DNA from: Paramacrobiotus metropolitanus
Taxonomy: Eukaryota; Tardigrada; Eutardigrada; Parachela; Macrobiotidae
Length of the DNA: 15,116 nucleotides
Assembly: GCF_019649055.1 (NCBI RefSeq)
Contig: NW_026570459.1
Location: 126,001-141,116, forward strand
Reading direction: 5' to 3'
Shown: positions 7,758-14,290 of the stretch, piece by piece
Layout: every line of letters starts with the position of its first letter
Numbering within the stretch: position 1 is the stretch's first letter
Program-made: the position numbers and the translations under genes
Notes under the pieces: generated by a model
The model's input: the letters and a program-made list of their open reading frames with translations, nothing else
What the model was told of the DNA's origin: nothing
Database searches by the model: none

Positions 7758-8798
7758 TTAATCTTTCAATATGTCGTTCAGTTCTTCTTTCGTCTTTGCA
7801 TCCACTTCGGGATCTTCAAGGATGTTTTTCACGACGGTAGCCGAGTTGACCTTTACATTCTCGAGGTGTTCGTAATGTTCTACGTAACCGAGAAATTGGC
7901 CCTTCCTTACGGTCTTTCGGCTTTTGCTTCGGTTTTCGATAATGATTTCGAATCGAGTGCCGTTATGGTCCGTGACTCCCGTTCTCGGTTGGACTTCATT
8001 ATCCTTTTGAGGAGTTGCTGTATACATCAGCTTCTGATTCCGTGGCACATGAACGCCCATCTTGACCTTCACGCGAGTGCCAAGGTTTGGTCTCAGCTTA
8101 ACTCGTTGATCGCTGTAAACCTTGATCGCTCCTTCTGGGATTCTTGCTTTCTGCACTTTAATTCTTCGAACAATGATCTCTTTCTCTTGTTGTTCGTTCT
8201 TTTCATCGTCTTCGTCGAGGTCAAGCAGATCTTCTTGATCCGAAAGGTCACTCACTCCAGAATCTTCAGAAGTGGTCGAGTTATCGCTCGTGCTCGAGAA
8301 TTCCGAGTCGGATTCGCTGCTGTGGTTAGCTTCAAGCTCTTGACCTTTGCTTCTTTTCTCGATTGGTCGCTCATCGACGCCTTCGTCTTCACTTTCTGTT
8401 GAAAGGTCATCGCTTTCATCCTTGGAAGCGCTAAGTTTTTTCACTTTCGTTTTTCGGGCAGAGGTTTGTCCGTTTCCTTGACTTCGTCCGTTTCGTGCCG
8501 CTATCCTCGGATTTGTTCGTGTTGCGCGAATCCTTGCTCGTGACCTATCCCTTTCATCGTCTTCCGAGCTATCATCTGCTTGAGCGGTATTCTGTGACCT
8601 TTTGCTTTCCAGCTGGCGGCCCTTCCTCGCCAGTTTCAGGTGACCTTTCGTCAACTTTCGAACTGACCTTTCTGGCTCCTCTTCCAACATCGCGTTTAGT
8701 GACCTTTCGTTCTTCTCGGTTGGTGGCCCTTCCTCACCGTTACCGAGTGACCTTTGTAGTGAAGCCACTAACGACGCTGCTTTCTCTTGCGGCGACAT
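7758..8798 (-). CDS. 346-codon intact frame: acidic linker plus pre-RT beta domain
   Basis: The frame is uninterrupted over 1 kb. Residues 1-200 are disordered, with Lys/Arg and Ser/Asp/Glu clusters (SESDSEFSSTSDNS-type acid-serine tracts at about 150-200). Residues about 216-306 form a beta-rich unit with a VKLRPN start, a central RFEIIIENRS and a final RKGQFLGYVEH. This matches the general pattern of the segment found between protease and RT in many gypsy polyproteins. It ends at a TAA at 7758, after which a different frame leads into the RT. It probably belongs to pol rather than being a free protein; the ATG at 8798 is only the first available. Eight octamers are embedded, seven of them in the first 200 codons. 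Confidence 0.65.
   Translation of the reverse strand: MSPQEKAASLVASLQRSLGNGEEGPPTEKNERSLNAMLEEEPERSVRKLTKGHLKLARKGRQLESKRSQNTAQADDSSEDDERDRSRARIRATRTNPRIAARNGRSQGNGQTSARKTKVKKLSASKDESDDLSTESEDEGVDERPIEKRSKGQELEANHSSESDSEFSSTSDNSTTSEDSGVSDLSDQEDLLDLDEDDEKNEQQEKEIIVRRIKVQKARIPEGAIKVYSDQRVKLRPNLGTRVKVKMGVHVPRNQKLMYTATPQKDNEVQPRTGVTDHNGTRFEIIIENRSKSRKTVRKGQFLGYVEHYEHLENVKVNSATVVKNILEDPEVDAKTKEELNDILKD
8613..8633. repeat. Mini-hairpin with GCCCTTCCT loop
   Basis: CTGGCG (8613-8618) pairs with CGCCAG (8628-8633), 6 bp perfect, around GCCCTTCCT. The identical nine-base loop recurs at 8726-8734 with a different stem. Confidence 0.65.
8715..8747. repeat. Two-part hairpin with GCCCTTCCT loop
   Basis: The inner stem GGTG/CACC (8722-8725, 8735-8738) surrounds GCCCTTCCT. 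The outer stem CTCGGT/ACCGAG (8715-8720, 8742-8747) is separated by a small internal loop. Ten pairs in all, flanked by octamers on both sides. Confidence 0.65.
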
Positions 8799-8868
8799 TT
8801 GAGCCTTTTTTGCCTCTGTTACCGGATTCCGTTTTCCTTATCCCGAAACGCCTGGTTCAGTTCCTTGA

Positions 8869-9704
8869 TCATCTGAGCCAACTCATACGCCGTGTGCGTT
8901 GGTTCTCTTCATGCCTGTGCTGTTTTCTTGAGCAGCACTTGTGCTGACCTCTTGTTCTTTTCTTTGGTTTCTTCGGCGCTTGTGCCGTTATCTTGTTCTT
9001 TTCTTCTTCGGCGCTCGTGCCGTTTTCTTTTTCAGCGCTTGTGCCATGACCTTTCGGTCTCTTATCGCCGATAAAGACGCAATTTGCCATCAGTTCTTCT
9101 GTAGTCCAGTCATTGTTCGGTACCGTCTCATACATGCACCAAGTATCTCCGCCTCTTTCGATACTCCACTCCATCTGGATCTGGTGCAAAGGTCACTTTT
9201 TCTCGGATAGCCAAATAATCCAAGTTCGCGTCTTTTTCGCGTGACCTTTAATTCTGAATTTCTCCTGTGAATATCGGTACTTCTTCGAGGATTTTGCCCC
9301 ATTGTTTATTCCATTCTCGTAAGCTTCCCTTTTGAGGCAGGCCTGGTAAAGGTCAAATAATTGTACACTACTGTGCCGAGTCCAATTGGGAAAATGATTG
9401 CTCGTCCTTGACCTTTCCATAGATAATTAACTCTGAATTCCCAAAATAAGTCAACTCGCTTGCTCCCATATTTCGTTCTCTTCCATTGCTCGTCGCCTTT
9501 CTCTGTCGAGCTTTGTAATCGGGTTTGTATACCACGGGTCGCTTTTATCCGCCTTTTCGGGAATGAAGTTATCCGCTTCTTGCTGCCAATGATGGAGCCA
9601 CTTCCTCTGGAGATGATGTAGTTCTTGACTACCGATAACCATTCTCGATAACATTGCCAAAGGTAAGTTGCTTTTGACAGTTCCGGCATGGGAAGTGTTC
9701 TCAT
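8869..9704 (-). pseudogene. Trp-rich unknown segment between protease and RT, frameshifted
   Basis: Three overlapping frames (9704-9306, 9660-9451, 9189-8869) together look like one protein interrupted by frameshifts. Motifs include KWLHHW, SDPWYTNP, an EWNKQWGKI-like stretch, MEWSIERGGDTWCMYE and NNDWTTEEL. The high Trp content and sensible helix/loop pattern argue for a real, once-coding domain. After about 9050 it becomes a low-complexity GTSAE-K/E linker encoded by palindromic repeats. I cannot name a family, and typical gypsy elements have no such domain here. Confidence 0.4.
8933..9022. repeat. Cluster of GTGCC/GTGCT mini-hairpins
   Basis: CAGCAC/GTGCTG (8933-8938, 8941-8946) is a perfect 6-bp palindrome around TT. 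CGGCGC/GTGCCG occurs twice (8974-8987 around TT, 9009-9022 around TC) with one G-T wobble each. A weaker copy with the arms AGCGC and GTGCC is at 9034-9045, directly before the GACC/GGTC hairpin at 9048-9059. The units alternate with T-rich spacers of about 20 bp. Confidence 0.6.
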
Positions 9705-9716
9705 AATCGACTTGAC

Positions 9717-9935
9717 TTATTTCTTCTTGTCTTTATGACGCGCAATTGCTGCATTGCATTTCGGCCATTCCGAAAGGTCATCTTGTGTCATTTCTTGCAT
9801 GCATTTTGCACATCTTTCTTGAGGTCGCGCTATCGAAAGGTCGTCGCTGTCGTGCCAATCGTGATGGCAAGAGGTTGCTCTCTTCCGCAGTCCATTCTCT
9901 TGGTTTGCGGAATGACGCGATTGTTCTTCCGGCAT
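9717..9935 (-). CDS. Short frame with a Cys/His cluster
   Basis: The 72-codon frame contains SCHHDWH, then RCAKC, then WPKC and a terminal ARH. The central Cys-x2-Cys, x14, Cys-x6-His arrangement could bind zinc, but it matches no family I can name. The flanking DDLS peptides are simply how this frame reads the octamer (9773) and a near-octamer (9836). It is probably a fragment of the same protease-RT linker as its neighbours. Confidence 0.3.
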   Translation of the reverse strand: MPEEQSRHSANQENGLRKRATSCHHDWHDSDDLSIARPQERCAKCMQEMTQDDLSEWPKCNAAIARHKDKKK

Positions 9936-10070
9936 CCGTTGTCTCGGTTCGGGACGGACGATAACTCGCTTATCCGTTTCTCCGGAATCGGTATCTGTCC
10001 ATTCGTCATCTTTTCGATTTCGATTACGCTGTTATCTGATGATATTTCGATGACTTCGATTTCTTCATCT

Positions 10071-10108
10071 GCAGAGCGTGGTTCGAAGTAAGACGACGAC
10101 TACTCTGC
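10071..10108. repeat. FEPRSA mini-element, copy E
   Basis: GCAGAG (10071-10076) pairs with CTCTGC (10103-10108) around GGTTCGAAGTA. The minus strand reads YFEPRSA followed by an acidic stretch. It belongs to the C/D/E subfamily. Confidence 0.7.
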
Positions 10109-10159
10109 TACCTCTTTGCGCAGGCGCGTGTCTCGACCTTTCATCCGCCCTCTTGCTTT

Positions 10160-10196
10160 ATCACGTGGTTCGAAAGTGTGTTGAGCACCATGCTCC
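10160..10196. repeat. FEPRSA mini-element, copy F (degenerate)
   Basis: CGTGG (10164-10168) pairs with CCATG (10188-10192) with one wobble, around TTCGAAAGT. It is read as TFEPR and belongs to the A/B/F subfamily by its TTGAG. Confidence 0.55.
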
Positions 10197-10309
10197 GTTT
10201 TCCTTGCATCCAGTTGCTTTATGGCTTGATCTCGTATTTCCGAGAATAGTGCTCTTTCGTCGCTTTCGATCATCAGTCCTGGCTCTGTCCTGGCCCAACC
10301 ATTCTCGTG

Positions 10310-10330
10310 CCCAGTGCCTCTGGTACTGGG
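10310..10330. repeat. GTGCC-TCT-GGTAC hairpin, copy 1
   Basis: CCCAGTGCC (10310-10318) pairs with GGTACTGGG (10322-10330), 9 bp with one wobble, around TCT. Confidence 0.75.
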
Positions 10331-10471
10331 AGTAGCCTTGACCACTCCATTCCTGGCACTAGCGACTGTTTCTTTGCAATCAGTGCTTCTGCTTGCATTA
10401 TCTTGATTTGTTTCATCGTTGGTGACCTTTGATTTCCTTTAGACTTCGGTGACCTTTTGTTTTCAGTTTTC

Positions 10472-10498
10472 AATCCCTGTGCCTCTGGTACTGGGATT
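10472..10498. repeat. GTGCC-TCT-GGTAC hairpin, copy 2
   Basis: The inner stem GTGCC/GGTAC around TCT is the same as in copy 1. The outer stem is AATCCC/GGGATT (10472-10477, 10493-10498) in place of CCCA/TGGG. One T-T mismatch separates inner and outer stems. The outer arms differ between copies on both sides, yet pairing is kept. Confidence 0.75.
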
Positions 10499-10537
10499 AG
10501 ATTTTCACCATTCTCATTTTGCTTATTTTCCTTCGAT

Positions 10538-10556
10538 CCCTGTGCCTCTGGTACTG
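10538..10556. repeat. GTGCC-TCT-GGTAC hairpin, copy 3
   Basis: The inner stem GTGCC/GGTAC (10542-10546, 10550-10554) is kept around TCT. The outer stem is mostly lost. Confidence 0.6.
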
Positions 10557-10649
10557 ATAGCTGTTTGCCCTGAATTACTTCTTAGTTGAAGTTCGGTGAC
10601 CTTTCCTGCATTAACTTTTGCGGATGATTTCGGCTCATCGTCTTCAGCT

Positions 10650-11090
10650 TCAGTTTCCTTTCTTCCTCGTCGTGTCCGTCTATCAGGACGAATTTCTTTG
10701 CGAGGAAGTCGAATCCCAGTAGGACTTGGACGTCGTCTGACGCTGGTCTGACGTAGAACGAGTGTTGACTCTGTTTTCCTTCTTAAGGTCACTAGCGCAG
10801 TAGTGCGTTACTTCGAAGCCTGACGTCCCGCTGATCCCTTGATCATCACCTTCTTTTCGGTGGTAGTCTTATAGTCTGGAGGCCATTCCTTTCACAGAAC
10901 TGTTGACAAATCAAAGACGTCTCTGCGCCAGTGTCAAGCATTGCCATGACCTTTTATTTCCAATTTTGACTTCATGTGTATAAGCTTCGATCCGTTTCGG
11001 TAAGTTTCCATCTTCGAGTTTCAAGACTCTTATTCGACACTTGACTGGGATTGGTGCAGCATGCTTGTTCTCTATCAGACCTTTGAGCTC
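10650..11090 (-). pseudogene. pol: Retropepsin-like aspartic protease, frameshifted
   Basis: This enzyme would cut the Gag-Pol polyprotein. The active-site motif LDTGAE is clear, with DTGAE at 10935-10921. The second family signature, LLGFDFL (hydrophobic-Leu-Gly-x-Asp), lies at 10722-10702 in another frame. About 200 nt separates them, consistent with a small retroviral-type protease. One break falls in the AAAA run just before the TGA near 10845, and a second comes before LLGFDFL. The N-terminal strand is in the frame of the ORF at 11093-10911, which shifts into the DTGAE frame at the octamer at 10948. The protease comes after Gag as expected, but is separated from RT by an unusually long 2-kb stretch. 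Confidence 0.8.
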
Positions 11091-11860
11091 CAACGGTCTA
11101 TCCGTTTCGGTACGTCGGGTCGCACATCTGAGAACTTTTCGATCCTTTTGACTTCGGTAAGATATTCGCTGTTCTTCGCAGCGTTTTCTTTACCCGTGAC
11201 CTTTGCCACTTCGCACGTTAAACCCTTCTCTTGTGCGTTCTCGTGACCTTTTATCACTTGCGCAATAACTTCGTATTGTGACCTTTCATTGCGCACATCT
11301 TAGACGGCTTTTCGCAACTTTGCCATTATCTCTTGCGTAATTTCATCCGCAAAGGTCATCTCGTCATCTTCACTCTTCTCTGGTGACCTTTCGTACACAA
11401 CCATCTTATGGTCGTTTTCATCCAATCGGTAATTTTCTTCGCAATTTCGTTATTCGTGCGAGTTGGATCGATTTGAGATGACAATCCGTCAGTTCTTGGC
11501 GGTGACCTTTCGTTGTCATTCCGGATTGCTTCTGTCATGTCATACGACTTCTCCTTCTGCGGAGTTTGCGCTAAGTCCGGTGACTTTCCGGTCTTGACAT
11601 GAAAATCCACCATTTAGTGACCTTAAAGGCACTTTCTCACCATACTGAGGCGGTATTCACCCTTCTCAATCCGCTCGAAACTGACGGTTATTTTCGTCAC
11701 ATTGGTTCTTCTCTTCCAGTACTCTTGAACTTTCGGTTGTGAAGCTTTTACCATTTCCTCGAGATGCTTTCTCATCCGCCAATCTTGTTTCTCTTTCTTC
11801 CCAGTAAGCTTCGAATTCCGTCTTGCGTGACCTTTGTGGCGGAGGAACTGGTTTCACATA
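11075..11860 (-). other. Linker between hairpin cluster and protease, weakly coding
   Basis: Short hydrophilic Lys/Arg/Glu-rich frames (11613-11356, 11296-11075, 11857-11666) show no recognisable motif and are separated by stops. Seven octamers fall here, at 11197, 11244, 11279, 11351, 11384, 11503 and 11828. It could be frameshifted polyprotein linker or noncoding sequence. Confidence 0.4.
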
Positions 11861-11990
11861 CCGTGTCGTCCATTCGGTCTGTAAGCGACTTTTGCCACTC
11901 CATCTTCTGTTGTAGAGTGTTTATCGAGAGTCATCTGAGACTTGCTGTGCCCCTTCGCTCTGTTTCACTGTTTGCTGCGCCATTCGCAGA

Positions 11991-12009
11991 GTCAAGTTAC
12001 TTTCTTGAC
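11991..12009. repeat. TTACTTT-loop hairpin
   Basis: GTCAAG/CTTGAC, 6 bp perfect, around TTACTTT. Its right arm overlaps the octamer at 12006. Confidence 0.75.
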
Positions 12010-12428
12010 CTTTCGGTTCATCGGCGACTTCACCGTGACCTTTCTTTCAGTGACTCTTGAGTCTGCTGCACTGGCACCTCGTGACCTTTCACTTCTTCAA
12101 CTCGCTTGAGGTGACCTTCGGTCTCTTGCGCTCTTGCGCAGTCACGGCCCTTCCGTGATCTTCTCGGCAGCTCTTGCTTGAAATACTTTTGCCATCTGCT
12201 CAAGGAATTTCGGTCTATCCGGACCGCCTTATGCGTTCGTTGTACGGTTACGGTCATTCCGTCAAATCAAACGTATTTTCGACGAACTTTCGGAATCTCG
12301 CGTGATGTGTTTCATCATCCTCGCTGATTTCCTTGCGTCTTTCGCAGAGTAGCCACTCTTCTCGCGGTGCTTTCCGCGGTGACCTTTGGTCTGCTGTCCT
12401 TGCAGCGTCACGTTACTGTGACTTTGCT

Positions 12429-12445
12429 CGCAGTTACTTTCTGCG
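12429..12445. repeat. TTACTTT-loop hairpin
   Basis: CGCAG/CTGCG, 5 bp perfect, around TTACTTT, followed directly by the octamer at 12447. Confidence 0.7.
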
Positions 12446-12470
12446 GTGACCTTTGTCTGCGTCCTTGCAG

Positions 12471-12485
12471 CACGTTACTTTCGTG
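12471..12485. repeat. TTACTTT-loop hairpin
   Basis: CACG/CGTG, 4 bp perfect, around TTACTTT. Confidence 0.6.
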
Positions 12486-12548
12486 ATCTTCTTTGAGTTG
12501 TTACTTGCTGTCCGGATGCAGAGTTGAGGCCTTCCGTCAACCCTGTTC

Positions 12549-12574
12549 CCGCTACTTGCGGTGACCTTTCGGTC
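12549..12574. repeat. Double-hairpin unit
   Basis: CCGC/GCGG around TACTT (12549-12561) is followed one base later by GACC/GGTC around TTTC (12563-12574), which contains the octamer at 12562. Confidence 0.65.
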
Positions 12575-12584
12575 GGCCCCGGTT

Positions 12585-12607
12585 GAGTCAAGTTACTTTC
12601 TTGACTC
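12585..12607. repeat. TTACTTT-loop hairpin, longest stem
   Basis: GAGTCAAG (12585-12592) pairs perfectly over 8 bp with CTTGACTC (12600-12607) around TTACTTT. Confidence 0.8.
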
Positions 12608-12609
12608 CC

Positions 12610-12638
12610 CCGCAGTTACTGCGGTGACCTTTCGGTCA
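12610..12638. repeat. Double-hairpin unit
   Basis: CCGCAG/CTGCGG around TTA (12610-12624) abuts TGACC/GGTCA around TTTC (12625-12638). In the element RNA the second one is a 5-bp stem closed by a GAAA (GNRA-type) tetraloop, and it shows the octamer as one stem arm plus loop. Confidence 0.75.
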
Positions 12639-12694
12639 ATTCTTCCGTCCTTGCAATCTTTAACACCCTTCTCTTGACCTTACGACTTCTCGAT

Positions 12695-12713
12695 TTCGAG
12701 TTACTTTCTCGAA
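12695..12713. repeat. TTACTTT-loop hairpin
   Basis: TTCGAG/CTCGAA, 6 bp perfect, around TTACTTT. The stem extends to GAT/ATC with one bulged T. Confidence 0.75.
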
Positions 12714-12876
12714 TCTCGGATTTTTTTCCGGTCTTTGCGTTACTTTGCAGCATCCCTTTCGCTGCGGTCCTGCCTGCAGCGGAGCACCTTACCCTATATC
12801 CGGTGGTTTCGGTTCCGGACGATCAGTAGGCTCACGGCGCTACTGACCCGAACGTTTCCCTGGGCCATTCCTGAAC

Positions 12877-12891
12877 GGCGCACCTTGCGCC
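12877..12891. repeat. Mini-hairpin with ACCTT loop
   Basis: GGCGC/GCGCC, 5 bp perfect, around ACCTT, inside the Gag tail coding region. Confidence 0.5.
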
Positions 12892-12946
12892 TGACCGGCA
12901 CCATTCGCCGGGCGAAGTATGCCTTGCTGACCGAAACCGTTCTGGT

Positions 12947-13420
12947 TCACGACGAAGCCGTCTTGCTGCTCGCCGAAGTCGCCCTGGCCACCTTGACCGG
13001 CGAAATTGCCCTGGCCACCTTGACTGGCAAAATTCTGGCCACCTTGACCACCGTTATTCCACTGGCCTCCTTGACCAGCACCGTTCCATTGGCCACCTTG
13101 ACCACTACATTCCATTGGCCACCGCCGTAATTTCGCGATTGCCGCGGCTTCTCCTCGGAAGCTCTAACCGGGCCATATCCGCCGTTTCCTCCGCCTTGTA
13201 CCTTGACCGGCGAAGCGTTTGGCCTCCAGTTATCCTGCCGCCTGACCTCCGTTGTTCCACTGGCCACCTTGCCGTTGTTCCACTGGCCACCTTGACCAGC
13301 GAAATTCCTTGGCCGCCAAAATTGCCCTGGCCTCTTGATTGTTGTAGTTGGCCTGCCACCTTGACCGGCGAAGTTCTGGCCACCTTGACCAGCATACCGT
13401 CCGCCTTGGCGATTGTGGCA
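12947..13420 (-). repeat. GQGGQ-rich low-complexity tail of Gag
   Basis: Repeated units encode GGQWN, GGQNFA and AGQGGQ. On the plus strand the repeated phrase is ccttgaccggcgaaatt and ggccaccttg with small changes. Units recur in more than one frame because indels interrupt them (frames at 13115-12840 and 13456-12947). Such Gly/Gln/Asn-rich sequence is prion-like and, in a nucleocapsid region, would fit RNA binding or condensation. Confidence 0.85.
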
Positions 13421-13529
13421 CATAACCATTTGCCATTGCGTTGCGCCATCCGCCATGATTATTACGCAGCATCAACCATTCTTCATAACGACCCGGTTGG
13501 GTTCTGATTCCACGGTGTTCCGCGAACGA

Positions 13530-13571
13530 ACACGCTTGTGTGTAGTGGTTGCCGTACATGCAGTTCTGGCA
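13530..13571 (-). other. CCHC zinc knuckle of Gag nucleocapsid
   Basis: The 14 codons read CQNCMYGNHYTQAC, exactly Cys-x2-Cys-x4-His-x4-Cys, the retroviral nucleocapsid knuckle. Only one is present. The fit in position (after capsid, before the Gly-rich tail) makes the call strong. Confidence 0.9.
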
Positions 13572-14277
13572 TGTCAGCGTTATTGGCCACCCATCCGTCG
13601 ATCATGGTAACAGCTCTACTCGCGACCCGTATCGTGGTCCTTGATTTCCTTGCACGGTTCGGTCGGAAGTTTGGTTTCGCCACCGTTGAATCCCTGGCCA
13701 GCAAAGCCCGTTCGCTGAGCCATTCTTGACCAGAGCCTCCATTCAGGCATTTCTTTGCACGTTTCCTTGTGGTTCTGTTTCGGCCTTGCTGCTTGCTGAG
13801 CTGATGCTTGATCGCCGCGATCGCAGGCTTGGTTACTTTGACGGCTGTTTGATCGCCGCGATCGTCGCGTACGATACCTGACCTTCATTTCGACCGTTGC
13901 CAAAGGTCACTTGAGTGCCAACGGCGGAATTCCGTATTGTATCCTGGCCTGCGCCGAGCACGACTGGTTCTGTCGCCCATTCGCGACTTCTTCGATCTGG
14001 CCTGATCGGATGATCACGCAATCATCTTGGACGTTCTCGACCTTATACTTTTCTTCGCCAGTCGACAGTGCGAAGAATTCTTGATATCCATTGGGTTATG
14101 GAATTTCTGTGCTCGAGTGCCTTATAAAGGTCACTGTCGTTCTTACATCCTTGAATTAGGAACCGATGGCCTGCTTCTCTGTAATGATCCGTTTCGATTT
14201 GAAGCGCATGATCGCCTGATAGAATTGATCAAGCGTTTCTTTGGCTCAAACTTTCTTGTCATATTTCCTTAAGGCGT

Positions 14278-14290
14278 TGACCCTTCGTCA
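14278..14290. repeat. Mini-hairpin with CCTTC loop
   Basis: TGAC/GTCA, 4 bp perfect, around CCTTC, at the end of the conserved Gag core, near a frame break. Confidence 0.4.

Larger units (their letters stand above)
9940..10640 (-). other. Repeat-rich linker downstream of the protease
   Basis: No recognisable domain. Minus-strand frames are short and hydrophilic. The stretch holds FEPRSA mini-elements E and F, three GTGCC-TCT-GGTAC hairpins and octamers at 10423, 10450 and 10597. From copy E downward one frame reads a plausible acidic peptide (DEEIEVIEI), which suggests part of it was translated. Confidence 0.5.
11940..12780. other. Dense array of short hairpins between gag and protease
   Basis: At least 15 perfect inverted repeats of 4-8 bp with 3-9 nt loops lie within 840 bp. 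Examples besides those listed separately: CTGCG/CGCAG around CCATT near 11980; TGCGC/GCGCA at 12127-12140; TCACGG/CCGTGA at 12142-12158; CGCGG/CCGCG at 12363-12378; GTCAC/GTGAC at 12407-12422; GTTGA/TCAAC at 12523-12541; CCGC/GCGG at 12549-12561; GCAGC/GCTGC at 12747-12765. Loops are pyrimidine-rich on the plus strand, hence purine-rich (GAAA, AAGG, AAAGTAA) in the element RNA. Minus-strand frames across 12760-12260 are mostly closed; a 75-codon frame at 12257-12030 may be coding. Confidence 0.8.

Noticed and set aside
4073-10196. GGTTCGAA in the mini-elements as a tRNA T-arm or RNA polymerase III B box.
   Set aside because: The trailing CC of the B box is missing, there is no A box or cloverleaf, and the surrounding stem does not fit a tRNA.
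8933-12713. Hairpin clusters as a CRISPR array.
   Set aside because: There is no constant repeat of 24-40 bp with regular spacers; stems vary and only loops are constant. The window is also clearly eukaryotic.
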